DNA of 13,919 nt from Nitrococcus sp. (GTDB lineage: Bacteria > Pseudomonadota > Gammaproteobacteria > Nitrococcales > Nitrococcaceae): positions 1 to 13,919 of the forward strand of contig JAKDMK010000021.1 of assembly GCA_030452365.1 (NCBI GenBank), given 5' to 3'. The translations under genes and the position numbers were made by a program. This document shows positions 6,674-13,919 of the stretch, one piece after another. A model generated the notes under the pieces. It saw nothing but the letters and a program-made list of their open reading frames with translations. It searched no databases and was not told the origin of the DNA. The stretch's first letter is position 1. Every line of letters begins with the position of its first letter.

Positions 6674-7141
6674 ATGAACTTCCGCATCGCCGACACCCTC
6701 ACCGACAGCCTTGCCAAGCTGACCGGCGAGGAGCAGAAGGCGGTCAAGACCACCGCCTTTGATCTGCAGATAAACCCGGCCAATCCCGGCATGAGCTTTC
6801 ACAAGCTCGACCATGCCAAGGGTGCCAACTTTTGGTCAGTGCGGGTCAGTTGCAATATCCGGCTGATCGTTCATCGGACCGACGCGAGCCTGTTGCTGTG
6901 CTACGTCGATCACCATGACACCGCCTACCGCTGTGCCGAGCGGCGCAAGCTGGAAACGCATCCGACAACCGGTGTGGCGCAGCTGGTGGAGGTGCGGGAA
7001 ACCGTTCGTAAGATCGCGATTCCATACAACGTGGAGACCGAGTAGCCGGCTGCGCCGAAGCCGCTCCTGTTTGCTGACATTTCCGATGATGATCTGCTGA
7101 GCTACGGCGTGCCGCGCGAGTGGTTAGCCGATGTGCGCCGG
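6674..7141 (+). pseudogene. RelE-like N-terminal fragment of a RelE/UvrD-type helicase, interrupted by TAG
   Basis: ATG 6674 to TAG 7043-7045 encodes 123 residues of a RelE/ParE-fold domain: an N-terminal helix with LTGEEQKAVKTTAFDLQ, SFHKLDHAKGANFWSVRVS, RLIVHRTDASLLLCYVDHHD and YRCAERRKLETHP. In my recollection this domain forms the N-terminus of much longer UvrD-like helicases. Consistent with that, the same frame resumes after the TAG with PLLFADISDDDLLSYGVP and REWLADVR (7061-7138), the known linker before the helicase motor, then similarity ends and no motor follows. So this is probably a helicase gene broken by a nonsense change plus loss of the motor. The first 123 codons are intact, so a free RelE-like toxin could still be made. 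It follows the DUF4276 stop by 15 bases, and no strong ribosome site is visible. Confidence 0.75.
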
Positions 7142-7230
7142 GACGACTATGCAAAATGCGGTTCTTCGAGGTCTCTTATAGGAGGCTGCGGCAATTCCCA
7201 ACCGGTTAGGTTTATAGTAACCTGGGTGCT
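7142..7230 (+). promoter_or_regulatory. Possible weak promoter region before the DUF4160 gene
   Basis: TATAGT at 7213-7218 resembles a -10 box and would start RNA about 5-6 bases before ATG 7231, i.e. an almost leaderless message; no Shine-Dalgarno sequence precedes that ATG. No good -35 is visible. The ggtta/taacc arms at 7204-7221 form a short inverted repeat over the -10, which could be an operator. Speculative. Confidence 0.25.
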
Positions 7231-7479
7231 ATGCCCACCGTCCTGCGTATTGACGGCCTGCGGGTCGTAATCTATCCGAACGATCATCGACCCGCGCATG
7301 CCCACGTGATCGGACAGAAGGGCGAGGCCGTTTTCATTTTGCATTGCCCGGATGGCCCGCCGGAGCTGCGCGAGAGCTATAGATTCAGTCGCCCTGAAGT
7401 GGGCCGCATCAGATCCGCGTTGGCGATGGAGCTGGCTACCTTATGTGATGAATGGAGGAAGATTCATGGCCATTACTGA
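7231..7479 (+). CDS. DUF4160 domain protein (toxin-antitoxin-like)
   Basis: 82 residues with the DUF4160 pattern: MPTVLRIDGLRVVIYPNDHRPAHAHV, then a strand block GEAVFILHCPDGPPELRE and a C-terminal helix LAMELATLCDEWRKIHG. These small proteins regularly stand directly before DUF2442 genes and the pair is commonly regarded as toxin-antitoxin-like; which partner would be the toxin is not certain. Here the stop overlaps the start of the DUF2442 gene by 14 bases, so they are coupled. There is no Shine-Dalgarno in front of the ATG and a -10-like TATAGT lies just upstream, so it may be translated from a short-leader RNA. The gene looks complete. Confidence 0.8.
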   Translation: MPTVLRIDGLRVVIYPNDHRPAHAHVIGQKGEAVFILHCPDGPPELRESYRFSRPEVGRIRSALAMELATLCDEWRKIHGHY

Positions 7480-7870
7480 GCACAAGCTCGCGCAGGCCGA
7501 GCAGCGCATGGCAGCCGTACAGTGCGCTGCGCGCGCCATTTCGGCCCGATACGACCGCCGTACGTCACGTATCGTCGTGCGGCTCGACTCCGGCCTTGAG
7601 CTGGCTTTTCCGCCCCGCCTGGCCGAAGGGTTGGCTGGCGCTGCTGCGACGGATCTGGCCGAGGTCGAGATCAGCCCTGCCGGGCTGGGTTTGCACTGGC
7701 CGAAGTTGGACGCCGACCTCTACGTGCCGGCGCTGCTGCAGGGCGTGTTCGGAACACGGCAGTGGATGGCGGCCCAATTGGGCGCCGCCGGTGGGCGCGC
7801 TCGCAGCGAGGCCAAGGCGAGCAGTGCGCGGCAGAATGGACGCAAGGGCGGCCGTCCGCGCAAGGTCTGA
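7466..7870 (+). CDS. DUF2442 domain protein, partner of DUF4160
   Basis: 134 residues from ATG 7466, chosen because GGAGG lies at 7454-7458, seven bases upstream, whereas upstream in-frame starts would run deep into the DUF4160 gene. The N-terminal part carries the DUF2442 core: YDRRTSRIVVRLDSGLELAF followed by PPRLAEGLAGA, and LAEVEISPAGLGLHWPKLDA with DLYVPALLQGVFG. The C-terminus is basic and low-complexity (RSEAKASSARQNGRKGGRPRKV), which would suit DNA or RNA binding and is common in the longer members of this family. The 14-base overlap with the DUF4160 gene indicates one transcript and a stoichiometric pair. Whether it acts as antitoxin is inference. Confidence 0.82.
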   Translation: MAITEHKLAQAEQRMAAVQCAARAISARYDRRTSRIVVRLDSGLELAFPPRLAEGLAGAAATDLAEVEISPAGLGLHWPKLDADLYVPALLQGVFGTRQWMAAQLGAAGGRARSEAKASSARQNGRKGGRPRKV

Positions 7871-7893
7871 GCAGGTCATTCGAGATAAACCGA

Positions 7894-7943
7894 CACGGCG
7901 GAACAGGTAGGCCCGCCGTGGTCTCTAGTCGGGATCGTCCCGA
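7894..7943. terminator. Two hairpins between convergent genes, possible weak terminators
   Basis: Stem 1 is an exact 8-bp match cacggcgg (7894-7901) / ccgccgtg (7913-7920) with an 11-base loop. Stem 2 is tcggga (7929-7934) / tcccga (7938-7943) with a 3-base loop and sits right after the stop of the minus-strand gene. Neither is followed by a T-run, so intrinsic termination is doubtful, but the position between convergent genes fits. Confidence 0.35.
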
Positions 7944-7944
7944 T

Positions 7945-8343
7945 TCAGCCGCTGCTCGGCTCTGTGCGCAGCGGCAGCTCGACGCAGTCCGAGCCGCAAG
8001 CGCCCTCGGCGACGGGTCCCGGCCGCGGCGCGGGCCGGTGCAGCACGGCTCGAATCGGGGTGATTCGCACCGATTTCTCTCCGCTTGCCGCCGCCTGTCC
8101 GTCGACGATCAGCGAGTATTCGTCTACTGACTCAGGTGGCCAGACCAGGGTGACACCGGGCCGCGCAAGGAGATTGTTCTGGGTGTGCCGCCCGATGCCG
8201 TCGACCGTGAGCGCATCCCCGTCCACCGCGGGTGTCACCGCCAACGCATGGGGCAAGCTTTCGTCGCTAACCGTGAGCAGGTAGGCGAAGCGATACCGCG
8301 CTACGGTAACCGCCAGATCGGACAATTCGACTTGAATGCTCAT
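7945..8343 (-). CDS. Pyridoxamine 5'-phosphate oxidase-family (split-barrel flavin-binding) protein
   Basis: 132 residues from the ATG at 8343, chosen because GGAG lies five bases upstream; an ATG eight codons earlier (8367) is possible but has a poorer site. The sequence shows the split-barrel pattern: VARYRFAYLLTVSDESLPHA, LAVTPAVDGDALTVDGIGRH, TQNNLLARPGVTLVWPP and YSLIVDGQAA. These small proteins bind flavin (FMN or F420-like) and catalyse or assist redox steps; substrate is unknown for this member. It is the only well-supported minus-strand gene here and faces the DUF2442 gene across hairpins. It looks like an ordinary housekeeping or metabolic gene caught between the accessory blocks. 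Confidence 0.8.
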   Translation of the reverse strand: MSIQVELSDLAVTVARYRFAYLLTVSDESLPHALAVTPAVDGDALTVDGIGRHTQNNLLARPGVTLVWPPESVDEYSLIVDGQAAASGEKSVRITPIRAVLHRPAPRPGPVAEGACGSDCVELPLRTEPSSG

Positions 8344-8482
8344 ACCGGCTCCGCAACCTCCACGCAATCAGTGTATAGAAAGCATAGCCTGCCTATGTTG
8401 ATAGGATCTACCGGAAGCGCCGCTGACATGATCCGGTCGCAGATTCCAATTCCGAGAACCCTGGTACAGTGTGACTTGCGTG
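8344..8482. promoter_or_regulatory. Divergent intergenic region with overlapping inverted repeats
   Basis: It separates the minus-strand flavin protein from the plus-strand helicase. Two short inverted repeats overlap: catag (8383-8387)/ctatg (8393-8397) and cctat (8392-8396)/atagg (8401-8405). They could form an operator for both genes. On the minus strand TATACA near 8371-8376 is a -10 candidate without a good -35. No convincing promoter or Shine-Dalgarno is seen for the plus-strand gene. Confidence 0.3.
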
Positions 8483-11400
8483 ATGAGCTCTGCCAATGAT
8501 TCAGTTAATGCGCGCGCATTTGCACCCAAGGCACTGTGCCTCGATATCGAGACCGCTTTTGACGATCCGTTCGAGCTGCGCAAGCTGGCCGCGTGGCGTT
8601 GCGATACGGGTGGCGAGCTCTGCGTTGCAAGCGTGCGGCGTGCCAAGCGCCTGGCAGCGGATCTCGACGCACTGACGGAAGGAGCCGCGTTTGTGGTCGG
8701 GCACAACGTGCTGCGCCACGATCTGCTGGTGTTGCAGCGGCATTTCCCCAAGCTACGCCTGCACGCCTTGCCCGTTGTCGATACGTTGCTGCTCTCGCCA
8801 ATCGCGTTTCCACAGAACCCGTATCACCGTCTGATCAAAGACTACAAGCTGGTCCATGATGCGCGCAGCGATCCCTTGCGCGATGCGCAGCTGGCGTTTG
8901 AGCTGTGGAAGGATCAATTTCAGGCATTCAGCGCCCTGCAAGCGCAGCGGCCCGAGGAACTGGCCTGCCACCATTATCTGTTCACGCGTGACCCTACTTT
9001 GGGTGTGGGTAGCTTGTTCGCGTTGGTACGGCGGGCGTTGCCGCCTGATGTCGAGGCGGTCAAACGCGCCGCGCTGCGACTGACACAAGGCAAGGTTTGC
9101 GCGAGCCGGATTCAGCAAGTCCTCGATGACTGCCTTGTCCTGCCTGAGCGCGCCTTGCCGTTGGCTTATCTCATTGCCTGGTTACGGGTGAGCGGTGGCA
9201 ACTCGGTGATCCCGCCGTGGGTGCGCCTCAACTATCCATTCGTTCGCGAGCTCCAGCGAGAGCTGCGCGACACCTCCTGTGCGGCGCCTGCTTGCGCGTA
9301 TTGCCGCGAGCACCTCGATCCTCGCCGTGACCTGAGGCGGTATTTCGGCTTCGCTGCATTCCGCAACGAGCCGCGCAATGCCCACGGTGGCTCCCTGCAA
9401 GAGGATATCGTGCGCGCCGCCTACGCTGGGCGCTCGCTGCTTGCCATCCTGCCGACCGGCGGCGGCAAGTCGATTTGCTATCAGCTCCCTGGCTTGTCGC
9501 GCCACTGGCGCAACGGCAGCCTGACCGTCATCATCTCGCCCCTGCAGTCCTTGATGAAGGACCAGGTCGACAACCTCGTCAAGCTGGGTCTATTCAATGC
9601 CGCCACACTGAATGGCCTGCTCAGCATGCCGGAACGGCGCGAGGTGCTGGAGAAGCTCCGACTAGGAGATATCGGCATCATTCTTGTCTCTCCCGAGCAG
9701 TTTCGTAACCGCACGTTCACCGAGGCCATCCGCCATCGCGAGATTGGCGCTTGGGTGTTCGACGAGGCGCACTGCCTGTCGAAATGGGGCCATGATTTTC
9801 GCCCTGACTACTTATACGTCTCCCGCTTCATCCGCATGCGCCACGGCGAGAATCTGGCGCCGGTAAGCTGCTTCACCGCGACGGCCCGCGGCGAGGTGGT
9901 TGAGGATCTGCGCAAGCATTTTCGCGCGGCGTTGGCAATCGAGCTTGATCTGTTCGACGGCGGCCATGCGCGTGAGAACCTGCGCTACGAAGTGATGCAG
10001 GTGGCGGCGGCGGGAAAGCTGCCGCTGATCCAGCAGCTGCTGGAGTACGAGCTGAAGGAGACACTAGGCGGTGCCGTGGTGTTCGCCTCACGCAGGGCTC
10101 GCTGCGAGGAGATCGCCGGCTTCCTGAAGGACCTTGGCTGGGCCTGCGCGGCCTTTCACGCCGGCCTTGAAGCTGGACTCAAAAAGGACATCCAGCAGGC
10201 GTTCATCGACGGTTCGTTGCAGGTCATCGTCGCCACCAATGCCTTTGGCATGGGCGTTGACAAACCGGATGTGCGCATCGTCCTTCACGCCGACATTCCC
10301 GGTTCACTGGAGAACTATCTGCAGGAGGCCGGGCGCGCCGGCAGGGATCGGCAGGATTCGCGCTGCGTGCTTCTCTACGACGAGGAAGACGTCGAGGCGC
10401 AATTCGCGATTGGCGCCCATTCGCGTCTGTCGCGGCGCGACATCGCAGGGATACTGCGCAGCTTGCGGCGCTACTCGGCGCGCACAAAAAGCACAGAAAT
10501 CGTGCTGACTCCGGGCGAGATCCTCGCCGACGACGAAGTGGAAGTCGCGATCGAGGCGGCAAGCCCCGATGCCGACACCAGGGTGCGTACCGCGATCGCC
10601 TGGCTGGAGCGGGCGAGATTCCTGCAACGCGACGAAAACCATGTGCGCGTCTTTCCGGGAAGCCTGCGCGTCGATACGCTCGACGCGGCCAAGGCGCGGC
10701 TCGCGCGCGCGCGGCTTTCTGCGGACCAGCATGGCAAGTATGTCGACTTGCTACACAGACTCATGAACGCGGCGGAAGATGAGGGCATCAGCACCGATGA
10801 CCTGATGCTGCACCTTGGGGTTTCTGCGGAGCAATGCGTGCGCATGCTGCAGCAGTTGGAGGTGCTCGGCATCCTCTCCAACGATATCGCCTTGACGGTC
10901 TTGCTGCGAAAGGGCGTCAAGGATGCCTCCAGCGACCGATTGGCGCGGCTAATCCGGTTGGAGACAGCGTTGCTGCATTTGCTGCCAGAACTTGCCCCGG
11001 ATGCAGGCGCGGATGGCTGGCAGGTAATGGACCTGCGCGCGCTGTGCCAGCAAGCCAAGGAGCCGGCGGGATTCGATTGCCTGCCCGACGCTGTCTTAAC
11101 CCTGATGCGTTCATTGGCGCGCCCCTTCGGTGACGGCAACTCTGTGCGGCGAGCGCTGTTCGAGGTCCGGGTGGTACGCCGGGAGGTGTTGCGCGTCAGA
11201 CTCTTGCGTGGTTGGTCGAACATACGCGAGATCGCGGCGCGGCGCCGTTCGGTCGCGGCGGTCCTGTTACAGACACTGCTCGCCCGTCTCGATCCGCAAC
11301 TGCAAGGCGTGGATCTGAGGGTGGCCTGCAAGCTGGGGGAGCTCGGCAACGAGTTGTGCAACGACACGGAGGTCGGGCCGGGCCTGAAAGACGAGCTGCG

Positions 11401-13660
11401 CGCGATCGAGGCGGGCCTGCTGTACCTGCACGACAACGGCGTGCTCATCATCGACCGCGGCAAGAGCGTGTTTCGGGCCGCCATGACCTTGCGCCTCGAT
11501 CCCGCCGAGAAGAAACGCCGCTTCAGCGCCAGCGACTTTGCGCCGCTCGAGGATCATTACGAGCAGAAAAACTTCCAAGTTCATGTCATCCAGGAGTACG
11601 CCCGGCTCGGGCTGGCGAAATTATCCGATGCCCTGGCGTTCGTGATCGCCTATTTCGGCATGACGCGGATGGCGTTCATCCGCCGCTACTTCGTGGGCCG
11701 GCGCGAAATACTCGAGCGCGCGACGACCGCCGAATCCTGGCGGCGCATAGTCGAGGACCTGCGCCATCCGCTGCAGGAGGAGATCGTAACAGCCAGTGTC
11801 GATGGCAACCGCCTCGTTCTGGCTGGGCCGGGGTCCGGTAAGACGCGGGTGATCGTGCATCGCGTCGCTTATTTGGTGCGTGTTCTGCGCGCGCCGGCGC
11901 GCAGCATTATTGTGCTGGCATTCAACCGGGCGGCCGCCTTGGAGATTCGTCAGCGTTTGCGTGCGCTGATCAGTAAAGACGCCGCTGCCGTCACCGTGTT
12001 GACCTACCATGCCCTCGCACTGCGCCTGACCGGCAGCACGCTCGCTGGTCTGGCGGGGCAAGGTTGCGAGATCGACTTCGAGGCGATTCTCGTGTCTGCG
12101 TTGGCCCTACTGGAAGGCGGCGACTCGGGAGAGAGCCGTGCGGACAGCGATGAGCTGCGTGAACGACTGCTGGCCGGCTACCGGCATATCCTCGTCGATG
12201 AGTATCAGGATATCGATGCGCGCCAGTATCGACTGATCAGTGCCCTAGCCGGTCGCCGGCTGCGGGATCGCGACGCCAAGCTCAGCTTACTGGCCGTGGG
12301 TGATGACGATCAGAACATCTATGCATTCCGCGCCACAAGTAATGAGTTCATCACTCGATTCCAGAGCGAGTATGAAGCGGCGACGGATTATCTGGTCGAA
12401 AACTACCGCTCCAGCGCGAACATCATCGCCGCCGCCAACCAGATCATTGCCGGCAATCGCGGCCGCCTCAAAGCAGAGCATCCCATACGAATCAACCATA
12501 CGCGGCGCGAGGATCCTGCGGGCGGGCGCTGGCAACACTTGGATGCCGTCGCGCACGGGCGTGTGTGCGTGCTTGGCGTTCCAGGCGACTTCATAGGTCA
12601 AGCCGAAGTGGTCATGGCGGAGCTTGCGCGCATCAAAGCCCTGGATGCCGGCGCGCCTTGGTCGGATTTCGCGGTGCTGGCACGCAACCGCGCAAGCCTC
12701 GATCCAATCCGCGCTTGGTGCGAGTTGGAAGGCGTCGACTGGTGCTCGCCCGATGGCGAGCAGGGCCAGCCTCGTGTGACCCAGACTCGGGAGGGATGCG
12801 CCTTGCTGGATTTGCTCGCGGCGAAGCCGCGACGCGCGTTGCGGGCAACGGCACTTGCACGTTGGTTTGCGCTGCGGTTTCGCGGCGGGCGCGATGACAA
12901 CCCCTGGCAGGACCTGCTCAGGCAGTTCATTGACGAGCTGCAGGAGATTTGGCCCGAGGGCAAGGTACCCTCCGCGTTCATTCTGGATATGTTCTATGAG
13001 TTCGGTTATGAGGCACGTCGATCGGAACGTGGACGACTGGTTGTCTCGACTGTGCACGCTGCCAAAGGACGTGAGTTCCGCCACGTGGCCATCCTTGATA
13101 ATGGAGAATGGAGGCGCGCGGCCGATGATGAACGGCGCCTGTATTACGTCGCTATGACGCGGGCGCGGGAGAACCTGATTTTGTGCGAGGGCGGCGCGCC
13201 CCCCAATGCATTTTCGCGGGCTCTCAGGGGAGACCAGATAATGCGTATCCGGGTGCCGGCCACGCCGCTGCGCCGCGCCGAGCTTGCCCGCCGTCACCTA
13301 GTGTTGGGTCAGGCCGAAGTGGTGCTCGGCTATGGGGGACGCTTCGCCGCCAACCATCCGGTCCAGCGCGCGCTTGCGCGGGCGTCCTGCGGCGATGAGC
13401 TTGGCTTGATCATCAATGCGGATCGGCGCGAGCTGCGCACATTGCAGGGAATTGTTGTTGGCAAGCTGGCACGCAAGACAAAGCTCCCGGCCGGGCGAGT
13501 CGTCAGGGTTAGCGTCGAGAGCGTCATGCGCAGGAGGCGGATGCGCACAGAGCCTGAACACCGAGATCGATTACGAGTGGATGAATGGTGGGTAATACTG
13601 CCAAGAATCGTTATTGAGCCGGAACGTGATGCTGAAGTTCACGGGGAAATAACCACCTGA
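8483..13660 (+). CDS. Giant DEDD exonuclease-RecQ helicase-UvrD helicase fusion
   Basis: 1725 residues from ATG 8483; GTG 8471 and 8480 are in frame just upstream and no Shine-Dalgarno decides between them. Residues 1-170: DEDD 3'-5' exonuclease, D21-x-E23 (LDIET), D80 in GHNVLRHD, and H125 with D130 or D134. A CX4CX2CX2H cluster (C266, C271, C274, H277) may bind zinc. Residues about 300-640: RecQ core with PTGGGKS (324-330), DEAH (427-430) and QEAGRAGRDRQ (614-624). Residues 640-1090: winged-helix-like linker. Residues 1115-1570: UvrD core with GPGSGKT (1115-1121), VDEYQD (D1239, E1240), NYRSS, STVHAAKG and YYVAMTRAR (1554 on). A C-terminal domain of unknown role follows. Each helicase is 3'-5' by family. 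All catalytic motifs seem intact, so it may unwind and degrade DNA in repair or defence; that role is inferred. Confidence 0.9.
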   Translation: MSSANDSVNARAFAPKALCLDIETAFDDPFELRKLAAWRCDTGGELCVASVRRAKRLAADLDALTEGAAFVVGHNVLRHDLLVLQRHFPKLRLHALPVVDTLLLSPIAFPQNPYHRLIKDYKLVHDARSDPLRDAQLAFELWKDQFQAFSALQAQRPEELACHHYLFTRDPTLGVGSLFALVRRALPPDVEAVKRAALRLTQGKVCASRIQQVLDDCLVLPERALPLAYLIAWLRVSGGNSVIPPWVRLNYPFVRELQRELRDTSCAAPACAYCREHLDPRRDLRRYFGFAAFRNEPRNAHGGSLQEDIVRAAYAGRSLLAILPTGGGKSICYQLPGLSRHWRNGSLTVIISPLQSLMKDQVDNLVKLGLFNAATLNGLLSMPERREVLEKLRLGDIGIILVSPEQFRNRTFTEAIRHREIGAWVFDEAHCLSKWGHDFRPDYLYVSRFIRMRHGENLAPVSCFTATARGEVVEDLRKHFRAALAIELDLFDGGHARENLRYEVMQVAAAGKLPLIQQLLEYELKETLGGAVVFASRRARCEEIAGFLKDLGWACAAFHAGLEAGLKKDIQQAFIDGSLQVIVATNAFGMGVDKPDVRIVLHADIPGSLENYLQEAGRAGRDRQDSRCVLLYDEEDVEAQFAIGAHSRLSRRDIAGILRSLRRYSARTKSTEIVLTPGEILADDEVEVAIEAASPDADTRVRTAIAWLERARFLQRDENHVRVFPGSLRVDTLDAAKARLARARLSADQHGKYVDLLHRLMNAAEDEGISTDDLMLHLGVSAEQCVRMLQQLEVLGILSNDIALTVLLRKGVKDASSDRLARLIRLETALLHLLPELAPDAGADGWQVMDLRALCQQAKEPAGFDCLPDAVLTLMRSLARPFGDGNSVRRALFEVRVVRREVLRVRLLRGWSNIREIAARRRSVAAVLLQTLLARLDPQLQGVDLRVACKLGELGNELCNDTEVGPGLKDELRAIEAGLLYLHDNGVLIIDRGKSVFRAAMTLRLDPAEKKRRFSASDFAPLEDHYEQKNFQVHVIQEYARLGLAKLSDALAFVIAYFGMTRMAFIRRYFVGRREILERATTAESWRRIVEDLRHPLQEEIVTASVDGNRLVLAGPGSGKTRVIVHRVAYLVRVLRAPARSIIVLAFNRAAALEIRQRLRALISKDAAAVTVLTYHALALRLTGSTLAGLAGQGCEIDFEAILVSALALLEGGDSGESRADSDELRERLLAGYRHILVDEYQDIDARQYRLISALAGRRLRDRDAKLSLLAVGDDDQNIYAFRATSNEFITRFQSEYEAATDYLVENYRSSANIIAAANQIIAGNRGRLKAEHPIRINHTRREDPAGGRWQHLDAVAHGRVCVLGVPGDFIGQAEVVMAELARIKALDAGAPWSDFAVLARNRASLDPIRAWCELEGVDWCSPDGEQGQPRVTQTREGCALLDLLAAKPRRALRATALARWFALRFRGGRDDNPWQDLLRQFIDELQEIWPEGKVPSAFILDMFYEFGYEARRSERGRLVVSTVHAAKGREFRHVAILDNGEWRRAADDERRLYYVAMTRARENLILCEGGAPPNAFSRALRGDQIMRIRVPATPLRRAELARRHLVLGQAEVVLGYGGRFAANHPVQRALARASCGDELGLIINADRRELRTLQGIVVGKLARKTKLPAGRVVRVSVESVMRRRRMRTEPEHRDRLRVDEWWVILPRIVIEPERDAEVHGEITT

Positions 13661-13670
13661 GAGCGCTCAG
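13657..13670 (+). terminator. Small hairpin at the end of the helicase gene
   Basis: ctgag (13657-13661), loop agcg, ctcag (13666-13670) overlaps the stop codon; the sequence attgtgattt follows. The stem is only 5 bp and there is no true T-run, so this is a weak candidate. Confidence 0.25.
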
Positions 13671-13794
13671 ATTGTGATTTGATTGCGGCTACCAGCGGGG
13701 TCGGGGTCAGTTGCCCTCGATCTCTGCGACGGGTTCGACAGCGGGATCATCAGCCGTGTGGGTAGCTATCAGCGGCTCGTTGAGAACCTGAGTG

Positions 13795-13824
13795 TTGGCA
13801 GTCGTAATCCATTGTTACTATAAT
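13795..13824 (+). promoter_or_regulatory. Sigma70-type promoter
   Basis: The -35 TTGGCA (13795-13800) and a perfect -10 TATAAT (13819-13824) are separated by 18 bases. It points rightward out of the window toward an ATG at 13879. It is the best consensus promoter visible here. Confidence 0.65.
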
Positions 13825-13878
13825 CACCGAGTTTAACTTTGCTGATCGTCGGCAGCTCCGGCAAGGGGGCATTGAGTT

Positions 13879-13919
13879 ATGAGTTATTTGTGTACCTGGT
13901 TTGCGCGGGTTCGACCTTG
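13879..13919 (+). CDS. Possible start of an unrecognised gene, partial
   Basis: ATG 13879 opens a frame (MSYLCTWFARVRP) that stays open to the window edge. An AAGGGGG stretch nine bases upstream could serve as ribosome site, and a good promoter lies 55 bases before the ATG. Only 13 codons are visible, so no family can be named and the call depends on context alone. Confidence 0.35.
   Translation, partial: MSYLCTWFARVRP

Noticed and set aside
7352..7465. Upstream in-frame extension of the DUF2442 gene
   Set aside because: It would overlap most of the DUF4160 gene, lacks a ribosome site, and the ATG at 7466 has GGAGG at proper distance.
7762..8130. Plus-strand frame of 122 codons spanning the DUF2442 end and the convergent region
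   Set aside because: It overlaps two better-supported genes in other frames and has no family features.
10471..11484. Long minus-strand open frame (337 codons) opposite the helicase gene
   Set aside because: It is Ser/Arg/Thr-rich with no recognisable family and lies fully opposite the linker of the RecQ-UvrD gene; GC-rich codon bias opens antisense frames.
12287..13297. Long minus-strand open frame (336 codons) opposite the UvrD domain
   Set aside because: It overlaps sequence encoding clear UvrD motifs on the plus strand and shows no protein-like family pattern.
13707..13814. Short minus-strand open stretch ending NEPLIATHTADDPAVEPV and a few more residues before TGA
   Set aside because: It is about 36 codons bounded by a TAA upstream, with no in-frame ATG or ribosome site. 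It could be a remnant of an old gene tail but nothing supports a call.

Overview
The window is GC-rich, mostly plus-strand and densely coding. It reads as an accessory or defence-island segment of a proteobacterium. A gammaproteobacterium is my guess, from the remembered family membership of DinD, the BPTD_3080-type restriction-modification proteins, the RelE/helicase protein and the heptamer repeats; no rRNA or tRNA is present to fix the taxonomy.

Layout. Positions 1-324 hold the C-terminal nuclease end of a type III-like restriction subunit cut by the window edge. dinD (321-1166) overlaps it by four bases. After a 100-bp gap comes a very long beta-class adenine DNA methyltransferase (1267-4746), the likely modification partner of the first gene. 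It is followed with short gaps by an AAA/ABC-type ATPase (4778-6010) and a DUF4276 TOPRIM-like protein (6014-6658), which look like a two-gene effector module. Next is the RelE-like N-terminal remnant of a helicase (6674 to about 7141) broken by an in-frame TAG, then a DUF4160/DUF2442 toxin-antitoxin-like pair (7231-7870). A minus-strand flavin split-barrel protein (7945-8343) faces this block. The right part is one giant gene (8483-13660) fusing a DEDD exonuclease, a RecQ helicase and a UvrD-type helicase. The last 259 bases hold a good sigma70 promoter and perhaps the first codons of another gene.

The most striking feature is inside the methyltransferase. Five stretches of 7-bp periodic repeats (GTGGNNN heptamers, with CCACTNN in the opposite arm) are inserted in frame at what look like loop positions. 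Three are compact hairpin-like elements with both arms, one is a left arm only, and the fifth carries between its arms a complete overlapping-frame gene for a four-helix-bundle protein of the 23S rRNA intervening-sequence (S23/IVP) family. The host reading frame stays open through the whole insertion. I read this as one element family, a composite copy with a protein and protein-less derivatives, that spreads into genes as translatable insertions. The mechanism is unproven.

A second structural oddity is a perfect 32-bp palindrome in dinD that encodes the same peptide on both strands.

Functionally, the restriction nuclease and methyltransferase would discriminate self from foreign DNA. The ATPase/DUF4276 pair, the toxin-like genes and the multi-motor nuclease-helicase would be additional defence or DNA-processing modules. 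These roles rest on family knowledge and context, not on anything shown here.
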